Positions 45,821-56,379 of a DNA stretch of 64,000 nt are shown piece by piece; the first letter of the stretch is position 1; every line of letters begins with the position of its first letter. Origin of the DNA: Spinacia oleracea (Eukaryota; Streptophyta; Magnoliopsida; Caryophyllales; Amaranthaceae); assembly GCF_020520425.1 (NCBI RefSeq), contig NC_079491.1, positions 39,360,027-39,424,026 of the forward strand, in the 5' to 3' direction. The position numbers were made by a program, and so were the translations under genes. The notes beneath the pieces were generated by a model, which did not search any database, was not told where the DNA came from, and was given only the letters and a program-made list of their open reading frames with translations.

Positions 45821-47420
45821 TGCTGTACCCGGGTACAGCCAGCTCTGGCTGTACCCCCCAAAAACGACACGCTCATATTGTTTGTTCATTCTTGTCGACT
45901 GTTTGTTCTTTTTTATTGTACTGTTTGTTCATTCTTATTGTACTGTTTGTTCTTTCTTGTTGTACTGTTTGTTCTTTCATGTTGTTTTTTAAATTCATCA
46001 TCAAATTTTCATAATTGTCGTATTTTTTGTTCTTTCTTCTGGAATTTTATGTTCTTTTTATATTGTTTGTTCTTTCTTGTTTATTTGTTTGTTTATAATA
46101 ATCATATGGTTAATGTTCATAATTAAACTCTTCATTAATCTTTTATTCTTTCTTTTTGTATTGTTTGTTCTTTGAATTTTATGTTCTTTTTTATATTGTT
46201 TGTTCTTTCTTGTTTATTTGTTTGTTTATAATAATCATATGGTACGTTAATGTTCATAATTAAACTCTTCATTAATCTTTTACTCTTTCTTCTTGTATTG
46301 TTTGTTCTTTCTTGTTGTACAGTTTGTTCTTTCTTGTTGTTTTTTTAAATTCATTCATCAAACTTATTGTTGTATTGTTTGTTCTTTCATGTTGGCTTTA
46401 AAATTCATCATAAAATTGTTCATAATTGTTGTATTGTTTGTTCTTTTTTCTGGAATTTTATGTTCTTTTTTATATTGTTTGTTCTTTTTTGTTGAATTAT
46501 TTATTTTTTCTTGTTTATTTGTTTGTTCACAATAAATATATGGTTAATGTTCATAATGAAATTTTTCACTTCATTGGTCTTTTATGTTTTTACAAGCGCC
46601 TATATTGTTTATTTCCAAATAAATAAATAAATGTTCATTTTCAAAATAGTAAATGTTCATTCCAAATAAATAAATAAATGTTCAATTCCGAAATAGTAAA
46701 TGTTCATTTCCGAAATAGTAAATGTTCATTTTTGTAGTTTATTTCCAAATAAATAAATAAATGTTCATTTCCAAAATAGTAAATGTTCATTCCAAATAAA
46801 TAAATAAATGTTCATTTCCGAAATAGTAAATGTTCATTTTTGTACCAGTATTTTTTCTTTCTTGTTGTATTGTTTGTTCTTTCATGTTGACTTTAAAATT
46901 CATCATAAAATTGTTCATAATTTTAGTATTGGCTGTTCTTTTTTCTGGAATTTTATGTTCTTTTTTATATTGTTTGTTCTTTTTTGTTGAATTATTTGTC
47001 ATTTCTTGTTTATTTGTTTGTTCATAATAAATATATGGTTAATGTTCATAATGAAATTGTTCACTTCATTGGTCTTTTATGTTTTTACAAGCGTCTATAT
47101 TGTTTATTTCCCAATAAATAAATAAATAAATGTTCATTTCCAAAATAGTAAATGTTCATTCCAAATAAATAAATAAATGTTCATTTCCGAAATAGTAAAT
47201 GTTCATTTTTGTAGTTTATTTCCAAATAAATAAATAAATGTTCATTTCCAAAATAGTAAATGTTCATTCCAAATAAATAAATAAATGTTCATTTTCGAAA
47301 TATTAAATGTTCATTTTTGTACCAGTATATTAATGTTCATTTTAAACAACACAAAACGACATCGTTTTGGATGGAGGTACAGCCAGCTTTGGCTGTACCC
47401 GGGTATAGCCAAAAATTTGC
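45821..47420. mobile_element. Inverted-repeat-bounded, strand-biased repeat element
   Basis: The left end has GCTGTACCCGGGTACAGCC followed by a second palindrome (CAGCTCTGGCTG), then AAAACGACACG. The right end, reversed, has GGCTATACCCGGGTACAGCC, a related palindrome and AAAACGATGTCG. Terminal inverted repeats are therefore about 50 bp and themselves palindromic. A possible direct repeat TCCAAT flanks them (45804-45809; about 47425-47430), so exact ends are uncertain. The interior is T-rich on one strand (TTGTTTGTTCTTTC words) plus two AAATAAATAAATGTTCATTTCC arrays. A segment of about 490 bp is duplicated (about 46365-46850 and 46860-47340). No credible protein. It may be a MULE- or foldback-type non-autonomous element. 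Confidence 0.6.
46615..46850. repeat. Array of AAATAAATAAATGTTCATTTCC(A/G)AAATAGTAAATGTTCATT
   Basis: Units of about 35-60 bp alternate AAATAAATAAATAAATGTTC with AAATAGTAAATGTTCATT. A second array of the same units is at about 47105-47340. Confidence 0.85.
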
Positions 47421-47974
47421 GCTATCCAATTACTTGATTTATCTCTCATAATTTCAATAAAAAAAATCATTGAAGTATATCCCTTTTCCAACCAATTCTA
47501 GAAGTAAATAAACCAATAACCACTATCATATTTCTACATTTTAAAAAGGATTTTATGATTACTAAATAATATTCTATATCCATAAAAAGAGTTTAATAGG
47601 AAAAAGTCATTTAATTACCTAGTACTCTATAATTACTATAAATTACAATATTTTGCACATCTTAATTTATCATTTGCCGAACTGCCTCTCAATCTCTCAG
47701 AGTCTCACTAGTAAAAAAAATACGAAGTGATAATTAGAAAAAATAAAAGTCGGGGAAAAAAAGCAAAATAAAGAAAGAGAGAAAACGTTCTTCCTTTCAT
47801 AGTTGTGGCGCCACTCTCTCACCATTTGTATTCAAACTTCAAATCTCCTCCTCCGCCAACCTGCGTCACATCTTCCTCCTTCAACCACCGTATTCTCCTC
47901 TCTTTCATTAATAATTATTTTTTTCATTTTCATTGCCTTAAATTTCAAAATCCTAAAAATTTATTTATTAAAAA
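47421..47974. other. Upstream region and 5' leader of the AHL gene
   Basis: AT-rich, then a GA-rich stretch near 47740-47790 and a CT-rich leader up to the ATG at 47975. No clear TATA box was assigned. No other gene. Confidence 0.5.
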
Positions 47975-50900
47975 ATGGAGGAGAGAGAGAGCCCCATTTC
48001 AGGGTCTCCGGAAAACACCGAAAGCGGTTCACCAATTTCCATGAGTGCCGGCGTTATTTCTGCACCGCCGGATGCAGTTTCCGGTGAAGGAAATTTTAAC
48101 GGTGCAGTGATTGCGCTTGCAAGTGGTGCTGGAAATTCAGTGGGGTTAAAGAAGAAGAGAGGGAGGCCTAGAAAGTATGACGCTCATGGTAACTTGAATC
48201 CTTCGTATGCCTCCGCTGCCGGAAGAAGGATCTCGTCGCCGCATTCGGAAGCTATGTCTCCGCCGCCGGGTTTTACTCTTACGCCGTCGTTTGCATCAGA
48301 TAATGGGCCGAAGAGAGGGCGGGGAAAAGCTTCTTCTCAAAATAACTGGAACCAATTTGCTTCCGTAGGTGAGCTCTCTATTTTCTCTTTTTGTTTTTGA
48401 TTTTTATGAGCTTTTCTAATTGGTGGAAAAATAAATTAAAAGGTGAATTCTTGTTTTATTGAAATTTTTTCTTTACCTGATTAATTTATTGTTTGGGGTT
48501 AAAATCTCTAATTACTCTCTAGTAATTAATTCTGCATCTTTTGAAATTTATTTTTTTGACTCATAGTCAGATTTTGTCCTGTTTGCTTGACCGATATGTA
48601 AACGAAATTGAAATTGAAATTGAAATTGGATTAATAAGTTACATTTCCTTCACTTTTTATGATCAAATCAAAAGACTATCGATTATTGATTGTGATAAAT
48701 ATAAATAGCTAGAGTCATATATGAAAGTACTTCGTACTATGGAGTATATACTCCCTCCGTCCCGGAATACTTGACCTGTTTTCCTTATCGGGCCGTCCCT
48801 TAATACTTGACCTGTTTCTAAAAATGGAAATATTCTAACAATATTATATTATTTCTCACTCCACCCCTATTAACCCACCTACCCCCTACTCCATACAAAA
48901 AATAATTAAAAATCAACCCCTACTCTCCCCCAACCCCACCTCTTAATCCACCTCCCACTAATTACATTAAAATAATACCCCACTATCAACTACTAGAGTA
49001 TTTTAGTTTTTTTTTGACAACACAGTACAAAAATACACCGCATATGACTCCCCTATTATACGTTTGTTTGGACCACTAAATCAAATACGGTCTTATATGT
49101 TTAGAAAGTAGATAAAATATCGTTTTAAATAAGTAATTAAATAATAGTACTAATTCATTGATTCAATTCTTGAAATCCGTTGTAATTGCAGTCTTTGACC
49201 GTGAATATCATACTATTATCCTGATTTTGGAATCTAGAAAGCAGGAATTTCGTTTTAACTTTCATGGGTTTGTTGAGACTTGGAAACAATTAAAATCTCA
49301 AAATAAAAAAGAATACGAAGTATAAAAGCTTTCACAAAAATATCTTTCATTTTTAAAACAGATCTTAAAGCAAGACACGAATAGGACTTAAAAAAAATTA
49401 TTGTGAAGAGTTTACAACTCAATAATTAAACCCGTAATTTAGAAGGTGGATCATAGTGCACAGTGAGCAGATATTTTTTTATATATATTTTTAATAAATA
49501 GTGAAATAATATGTTATTTTTTACAACAAAAAAGTGAAATATTATATCGCATGTTCTTTTGTCGTAGTGTCATGTTCTTTTGTTTATGCGCATGTGTTCT
49601 TTTGATGCACATGGTGCACCATGCTCACTGTGCACTATGGTCCATAGTCCACGGATTGAATGAAACCGGTCGACCCGAAACGGATCTGTTGAGGATAACG
49701 TAGTTATCCTAGAGGATAGAATATCGATCATATGAGTTAGAGTTATGTTATATGATATGAGATAGAAGTCTATAGGACTTATGAATCCTACAAAGTATAG
49801 GACATCTAGTTTATAATATAAAATAGAGGCGTATGCCACGAATAATATTAGACAAACAAATATATATTACTCTATATTTTAGCAGGATCCCACGACATGT
49901 TTAATTAGATGTGCGCTTTTTATTTCTGATTTTCACTTATCTTTAACTGAACTAATATGAACTAATTTAAATATATCTTAACTTATAAATTGTACTTGGT
50001 ATTTTGTTAATCATTAGGCAAGAAATAAGTGAAAACGAGGTGAACGGAGTCTAGTTAAGTAATGTTGAGATTTCCCTAATCTGCTAATCCCCTTTTATAG
50101 GACAAGAACCGTCGAACACGACTTGACATAACACATTAGTGAGTTATGAGCTTAATTATCTGAATTAATGATGTAAGAATGTTGACCTTTTGATTGTGTG
50201 GTGAATGAAGGTGGAATATTTGCAGATACAGCAGGGGTGGACTTCACACCCCATGTCATAACAGTACAAACTGGAGAGGTATATCTTATATGTCCTGTTG
50301 TACTAGTTAGTTTTGTCACCTGAATTGTTATACCTAATTGTAGCAGAAATTGGGATTTGGTTGGTGTAACAGATTGTTGTTTTCCCTGTGGGATTGCAGG
50401 ATGTAGCGGCCAAAATACATTCAGTTGGTCACAAGGGGGCCCGAGGAGTCTGCGTCCTCTCCGCTAATGGTTCCATCTCGAACGTTACCATCCGCCAACC
50501 AGGATCTTCTGGTGGCCTCTTGACATATGAGGTACTTGTAGAAACGCTTTTAGTCCGTAGTCCGTACTCTTGAATTGATCTGTTATTGATCAGATATAGA
50601 ATATAGTGATGTATGATTAACTCGGCATTCTGTTGGAATTATCTATCTTCACGTCAAGAACAAAGCTGTTGAAAGGAGTTCCTAAAAGTTGGATTGAATA
50701 TCATGTTTATTATGTTTAGTGATTTTATTTAATAACACAAGTAATTGAATAGGGTACTTGGTTGATGTCAACGAACAGGGGCGGTTTGAGATATTGTCTT
50801 TAAGCGGGTCATACACAAGGAGTGAAGCTAACGGGGTGACAACTAGGAATGGTGGACTAAGCATCTCATTAGCTGGTCCTGATGGCCATGTTGTTGGTGG

Positions 50901-51426
50901 CAATGTTGCTGGCTGGATTACTGCCGCAAGCCCTGTTCAAGTAAGCCCTAATCAATCATCTAAGGCAATACTAATTCTAATACTCTCAACTCTATAACTG
51001 TATTTGCATCTTCCATTACACATGGTTCTCTCTGTCTCTCTCGCTCTCGCTCCCTCTCATGATGATGATGTTTTATGTTTCCATTTTTATTAGCTGGTTA
51101 TTGGAAGCTTTGTTCCTTATGCTCAAAAGAGAAGGCAACATCAACATGGCGAATCCCCAGCTGCAATTTCTATCCAGGCTTTTCCTGATACAATGCCTGC
51201 AGGAATTTCAAACCTACAGTCTGTTCCCCTAGGTAATGAAATGGGCACACCAAATGTACAGCTAATGCCATTACAAAGTCTTAGTCAGGCAGATGAAAGC
51301 ATAGGGAACGGGCATAACCTAAATGTAGTCTCTTCACATAATACTCCACAATGGAATAATGGAGTGCAACCAACCCAACAGCAGAAAATTTATCCCGATA
51401 TCAATGTGTGTGTGCCTGGAGTATGA
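47975..51426 (+). CDS. AHL: AT-hook motif nuclear-localized (AHL) protein, five exons
   Basis: Exons 47975-48368, 50226-50278, 50400-50531, 50779-50940 and 51094-51426 join to 357 residues. All introns are GT-AG and phases agree (residue 132 is split by intron 1). An AT-hook with RGRPRKY lies at residues 59-68 and a second, weaker RGRGK at about 113-118. A PPC/DUF296 domain (about 132-255) follows, with FTPHVITVQTGEDV, GVCVLSANGSISNVTIRQP, the conserved GRFEIL at 194-199, and GGNVAGWITAASPVQLVIGSF. The tail is Q/N/S-rich. AHL proteins bind AT-rich DNA and form trimers through PPC, regulating transcription. Intron-containing members with R-G-R-P-R-K-Y hooks belong to the type II/III clade. Intron 1 (1.86 kb) carries two MITE-like insertions. 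The only intact multi-exon gene in the window. Confidence 0.92.
48603..48630. repeat. (GAAATT)n microsatellite in AHL intron 1
   Basis: Four GAAATT hexamers in a row. Confidence 0.8.
48751..48992. mobile_element. 3'-truncated Stowaway MITE in AHL intron 1
   Basis: Starts CTCCCTCCGTCCCGGAATAC after TA and matches the full copy at 54108-54439 until ATCAACTAC, then diverges. The second inverted end is lost. Confidence 0.85.
49448..49643. mobile_element. Inverted-repeat element in AHL intron 1
   Basis: GGATCATAGTGCACAGTGAGCA on the left is mirrored by TGCTCACTGTGCACTATGGTCC on the right, one mismatch in about 22. The interior has three CATGTTCTTTTG/GTGTTCTTTTG words. About 196 bp in all. The target duplication is not clear, so the superfamily is unassigned. 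Confidence 0.7.
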
Positions 51427-52108
51427 GTATGAGGTTTTGGGTCTCTTCTCTTTCTTTTTATTAGAGACACCTTTCTTACTCTGGTAGTCGATTTCAGAAA
51501 AAGGTTTATATATGGACTGAAACTATAAAATACATTGTTAAGCTGAAGAGTGAAGACTTGTTTGTTGTATGATTCAATCGCATCAACTCCAATTGACTTT
51601 ACACTTACTGTAGCTGAAAATGAAAGGTTTTCGATCTTTGTTCATCTATCAGTTGCCAGTTTTTCAGGTTTCTGTTTCCATTATGGTTAAGCTTGGTAAT
51701 CGGTCTTTTGTCAGTTTCCAATGGGCTTTTCGAACAACTAATGATGTGTGGGTTAATAATTTGTTAGTCGCATCTGAGTTTTTTCTCCCAAAGTTGATTA
51801 CTTTGCACATAAATAATACTCCGTACGAATAACCTAGCTTAATGGTCGATTTATTGAATTGGTTGGTAAACATTTGTAAACAAAAAAACAACCTAATAAT
51901 ACTATGAGGTGGCCTTTCTGTTGACTATTTCAACACTTTTTGCACAAGTTGGAGATTATACACTTATATACATGATAATAATAGCCATCATATCCATGAC
52001 GCTGAATAATAAGACGGAATATTTTGTATCTGAAATCACAAAACACAGGCGTTACATAGCAAAGTTTATATCAGCAGATTTATCCTAAGAGTCATTTTGA
52101 TAGTTTAT
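51427..52108. other. AHL 3' region and intergenic spacer
   Basis: Convergent spacer between the AHL stop and the 3' end of the minus-strand phosphatase-like gene. No recognisable ORF. Confidence 0.5.
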
Positions 52109-53353
52109 TCAGGTTGTTTGCAAAATTAGCCTGGTTGGGTAATGACTAATGAGTGGTGGCGTGGCACAACGCAGAACTTTGGAGTAGAAGGTCCAATTAG
52201 GGTGTTGGGGTCCTATAGCAGGCTGTCCGAAACAATTTGCTTTGACATATGATGGAACATCCTCGGCATCTGCTAACCCTTGTAGATAGGAACACAGGCC
52301 CCTCTTTGGATCTTGTAAACAAATACACACCATCAATTAACCACTTAAATCTTCTTAATTAGTACTCCAGTATTTGGTAAACTTGATTTATTTTCTTACC
52401 TAAAAAATCATCATTCAGATTTCCTGCATCATATACCCTGGGAAATATGGCGGTGTTTGGCTGCAACAAGAACAAGAACAAGAACAACAAAACTAAATTA
52501 ATTAAGTTGCTTAAAAAATAAGTCAAACGGACAATTAAATAAAGATAAAGTTACCGGATTAAGGAGGCTTTTGTGAGGTGCATCATCTATCAACAAAGTA
52601 TTTGATTCTCTAAAAGGCGCCAAGGTCTCCCAAAGTTTGTTGAGCTCTTTGAAAAAAGTGGTTTGTATTTGTTCCCTAATGCCTTAAACCCAAAATCAGA
52701 ACATCTTTTTTGGTCCTATATATAATATCAACGACAAATCAATACACTAAACCAACTATTACAGTAAACTCAAATAACTTGATAGAATCATCAGTAATGA
52801 GTTACCCAAACAAACAAGAAGCTGCTCCTCAATTCCTTGAAAACACAGTCAAAGATGCCATCAATGTTGACATTCATTAAATTACCTTAAGTTGTCATTT
52901 GTAAAAGTAGATTAATTCAAAGATATATAATGCATGAATTGATGAATAACATACTCTTTCGCGGAAGACCATATGCCTACTTCAAACCTCTCAAGGCAGA
53001 ATTTCAAGAACTCGTCAAGGAAAGGCCTCTTATAAACTGTAGACAAAAAAAAGTTGTAATAATAAAAAAAAAACGCAAACTAAATTTGATCATAACAATG
53101 AGTACTACCTAAGCGTTGGCCATAGACAGCATCAGGACGGCGATTGATCGAGAGGGATATCAAACTTATTGGCGCGGTGAGTACCATGAATGAGCAAGCC
53201 ATTCAAATCAAGAACTAACAGCTTCTTCTCCTTCTTAGGAGATACACTTAATGATGATAACCCAACTTCAATTTCTACTTTCTTATCATTATCACCATCA
53301 ACCTCGGAGCAACTCAAGTTCACACTCAAGGACAAAGGAATTTCGTCTGCCAT
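52109..53353 (-). pseudogene. FCP1/HAD-like phosphatase gene, copy A, with frame lesions
   Basis: Exon-like blocks (minus): 53353-53109, 53036-52955, one ending at 52806, 52715-52555, 52460-52400 and 52311-52109. Products include KKLLVLDLNGLLIH (HAD motif I, DxN variant), YKRPFLDEFLKFCLERFEVGIWSSAKE, NIDGIFDCVFKELRSSFLFVW, LLIDDAPHKSLLNP, PNTAIFPRVYDAG and YLQGLADAEDVPSYVKANCFGQPAIGP. This order matches plant FCP1-homology (TIM50/SCP-like) proteins. Lesions: a frame change near 53160, one base missing in a T run near 52660 (exon of 161 instead of 162 bases), and no AG acceptor before the third block, where the nearest one brings in a TAA. Splice sites elsewhere are clean. Most likely a young pseudogene, though assembly error at homopolymers could explain one lesion. 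Confidence 0.75.
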
Positions 53354-54107
53354 TATTATATTTTTATTATTATTTATTATTTATTATTTATTATTGTTAA
53401 AGGGTCTACAAATCAAAATTATGATCGACACTTCGTATTTATTTGACTAAGAGTAGTTAAAAGGTCTTTAATTATTTACTTTTAGGGAGAAGATGAGACG
53501 TTTGATATATAGTCAATGTCGGCATGCCGCAACTCATTACTCATGTACATGCATCTATTATAACTTCAACTCGCCTTTTGTTATCAAAAAAAAAAAACTC
53601 AAGTTGGGTTTGAGGTTGCCGTTTCTATCTTTCCACGCTTTTGTTATTGTTATTATTTACTGCACCGATGCTAAGTTTTCTCAATCTAATTATAAAACCG
53701 TGATTTCAATTTTTTTATTCATGTTTATAGTATTACAATAATCCTGATTTATTAGGAAACCTAACGTGATTAGAATTATACAATTATACCCTGAGATAAT
53801 TTTATTCTGTCACACCTCCAAAGTCATAGCGGGGAAGATCGTACCTTAAGACTGTTTCTAAAATCTAAAAATAATTATCACTGAAGGCTTTTCGTAAATC
53901 GAAAATGATATCTCGAACAAACATGGACCCGTACTTGACCCCAACGCAACCTTCTATAGTTCCAGGATAGAATCTCCATATCTTGTTTGGGTGGGCCTTT
54001 CCGGCACTCATACCAATTCCACAACAGATTCCTCCCAATGATAGGGATCGAGGTGTCAATATCTTCGTTCCCTCTTCCTTCCTCCGGTTTAATTATGTTC
54101 TTTATTA
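53354..54107. other. Upstream region of phosphatase-like copy A
   Basis: Contains an ATT/ATTT-rich simple repeat (53355-53395) and a poly-A run at about 53586. A 64-codon minus-strand ORF (53865-54059) has no recognised motif. Confidence 0.5.
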
Positions 54108-54439
54108 CTCCCTCCGTCCCGGAATACTTGACCTGTTTTCCTTATCGGGTCGTCCCTTAATACTTAACTTGTTTCTAAAAATGGAAATATTCTAACAATA
54201 TTATATTATTTCTCACTCCACCCCTATTAACCAACCTACCCCTTACTCCATACAAAAAATAATTAAAAATTCAACCCCTACTCTCCCCCAACCCCACCGC
54301 TTAACCCACCTCCCACTAACTACATTAAAATAATACCCCACTATCAACTACGTACTACCTATTAAATTAAATAAGTCAATTCAAGTCCTTTAAACTCTGT
54401 GGCGGTCAAACCGGATCGAGTATTCCGGGACGGAGGGAG
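54108..54439. mobile_element. Complete Stowaway MITE
   Basis: 332 bp from CTCCCTCCGTCCCGGAATAC to its near-mirror GTATTCCGGGACGGAGGGAG, flanked by TA on each side (54106-54107 and 54440-54441). Same family as the copy at 48751. Confidence 0.93.
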
Positions 54440-54534
54440 TATCATCTTATTTATGCTTTTGATCTAATCATTATGTTTATAGTCTTTGTGCTGTGATTAT
54501 TAGTCTTACGAAACCAAGCAAATTACACGGATCT

Positions 54535-55811
54535 TCCTTCCCATGTTTCCTCTTTACTTGATCCGCGTTCTTACGCGTGGAATGTTGGTTTAGTGCGGCG
54601 TCTTTTCCCCGACTCTATCTCTAGTCAAATTTTAGCCCTGGATCGTCCTTCTTCTTTGGAGGATGACTTCCTTTATTGGAAGTTCTCCCTTGATGGATCT
54701 TTTTCAGTTAGGTCAGCTTATGCGATGCTTCTCAGCAATTACCACAATGCCGCCTCTTCGGTTACGATTCCGTCTGCTTCCTGGTGGAAACACTTCTGGG
54801 GATTGAAAGTTCTTCCACGGTTTAAGATTTTTTTCTGGAAACTGGTGCGTGATGTGTTACCGCTTGCCTCTTTGTTATGTCATCGAGGCATGCCCGTAGA
54901 TCCTTTGTGTTCTCTTTGTCATCAGGATTTGGAGGTTAGTTCTCACTTGTTTAGGGATTGTCCGCTGTTGCTTAATCTCTGGTCCTTGGGGCCTCTTCGT
55001 CCGTTCTGTCCGTCAAGTTTGTCAGGGTCCTTTGTTCACTGGTGCCTTGAGTTTCTTAATAATCTTTCTCTAGCTCCTGTGGGTCTCTTGGATCTGTTTT
55101 TCTCTATGTTATGGACTATTTGGTCGCTCCGTAACAGTGCTCGGTTTCGGAATGTGGTCTGGGATCCGGGAGCGTTTATAGCTATTGTGGATGTCTGGCG
55201 AGGCCGTTGCTCTGAGGTGCGGTCCCTTCACCAGCGTACCGTTGTTCGTCATCGATGCCTCGGGGCTGCTATGAGTTCTGCTTCTTTTGTTGCTGTTTGT
55301 CCTTCGTCAGCTGTTTCTGATTTTTCCGCTTTCGATATCTGTGTTATTTGTGATGGTGCTTGGATGTCCTCTTCGAATGAGGGAGGCCTTGGTTGGATCC
55401 TTCAGAATCCTTCCACGTCAGCTCATGTGGGAGGTGGAGCACAAGCTTGTGTCTTGGCTTCCGCTCTTCAGGCTGAACTCTCTGCTTGTCTTTGGGGGGT
55501 CCGAATGGCTATCTGTCGTGGGTATTCTCGGATCTTGGTTTATACAGACTCTAGCTCTGTGGTTGCTCTGCTTTCTGGTACCCCTTCGTGTCCAATTCAG
55601 GTCTTTTGGTTAGTTTGCCAACTTCGGGAACTCCTTCAGGACTTGTCAAGGATTTCCATTCGCAAGGTTCCTCGTGCTGCGGTTAAACCAGCTCATACTT
55701 TGGCTACTTCGGCTCGTCGTCGCCATCTTTTGCACCATCGGTTTTAGTTGTTTTCTTTGTTGTTGTTTTTTCTGTTTTCTTGCGTTGTTGTTGCTTTGTT
55801 AGTCCTCTTGT

Positions 55812-55843
<32 letters not shown>
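54535..55843 (+). mobile_element. 5'-truncated L1-type LINE
   Basis: Bounded by a perfect 14-bp target duplication AATTACACGGATCT (54521-54534 and 55844-55857) and ending in a run of about 31 A. It retains only the 3' third of ORF2 and a short T-rich tail. 5' truncation, poly(A) end and a long duplication are the signature of target-primed reverse transcription. Confidence 0.95.
54536..55747 (+). pseudogene. LINE ORF2 C-terminal part (zf-RVT and RNase H)
   Basis: The frame is open from the 5' break point to the stop at 55745-55747, about 403 residues, with no internal lesion. It contains the zf-RVT region with WWKHFWGLKVLPRFKIFFWKLVRDVLP and DPLCSLCHQDLEVSSHLFRDCP, a tryptophan-rich spacer (SMLWTIWSLRNSARF), and an RVT_3-type RNase H region (CDGAWMSSSNEGGLGWIL, LQAELSACLWGVRMA, VYTDSSSVVALLSG). 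The endonuclease and reverse transcriptase are missing through truncation, so it cannot move itself. An unbroken frame shows the insertion is recent. Confidence 0.9.
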
Positions 55844-55847
<4 letters not shown>

Positions 55848-55857
55848 ACACGGATCT

Positions 55858-56379
55858 ATTCTATGAAAGTTTTCCCAGAACAGCGTGTAACTCCAGTTTT
55901 AACATTTAGCATGTGAAATTGTGAAGCAAATACAATGATTCTAACTGGGGACTTGGATGACGATTTTCAAATCACCCTTATAGCTTAAGATTCTGACACA
56001 TTTGCATCAAAGATGACGACTTTTTTCACCCTCTTTGATCTTATAGGTTGCAGTGTTATGTATACATCTGGTTTTTTTCTTTTTTCTCGTCTCATCCAAT
56101 CTCTCCTTTAACATTCAGGTACATTTAAATCCTTACTACCTTCATGATGAAGAGCTGGGTCTTATATTTTTATTTGAAGCTAAGCATTGAAAGAGAACAT
56201 ATTATTATCATAAATTGAAAGGTTAAATTGTTTATTGGCAAAAAGCGATAAACCAACAGGCCGGTTTATTCTAATACATTCAATTTATAATTGAACTCTT
56301 ATTATTGAGAAAGTAATAAGTAGCCGGCAATGGCATTCTCCATAACAATTGATTTCGAAGATGAACAAGTACTGCTAAG
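55858..56379. other. Spacer between LINE and phosphatase-like copy B
   Basis: AT-rich, no ORF of note. It is the 3' flank of copy B. Confidence 0.5.

Noticed and set aside
45878..47027. Leu/Phe/Cys-rich ORFs looking like membrane proteins
   Set aside because: Products of the TTGTTTGTTCTT repeat read in frame; repeated fragments without a start context or homology.
46615..47340. CRISPR-like regular repeats
   Set aside because: Units are directly adjacent, AT-rich and variable, without unique spacers, in plant nuclear DNA.
53865..54059. 64-codon minus-strand ORF upstream of phosphatase copy A
   Set aside because: No recognisable motif or homologue in the neighbouring paralogue; cannot be supported as a gene.
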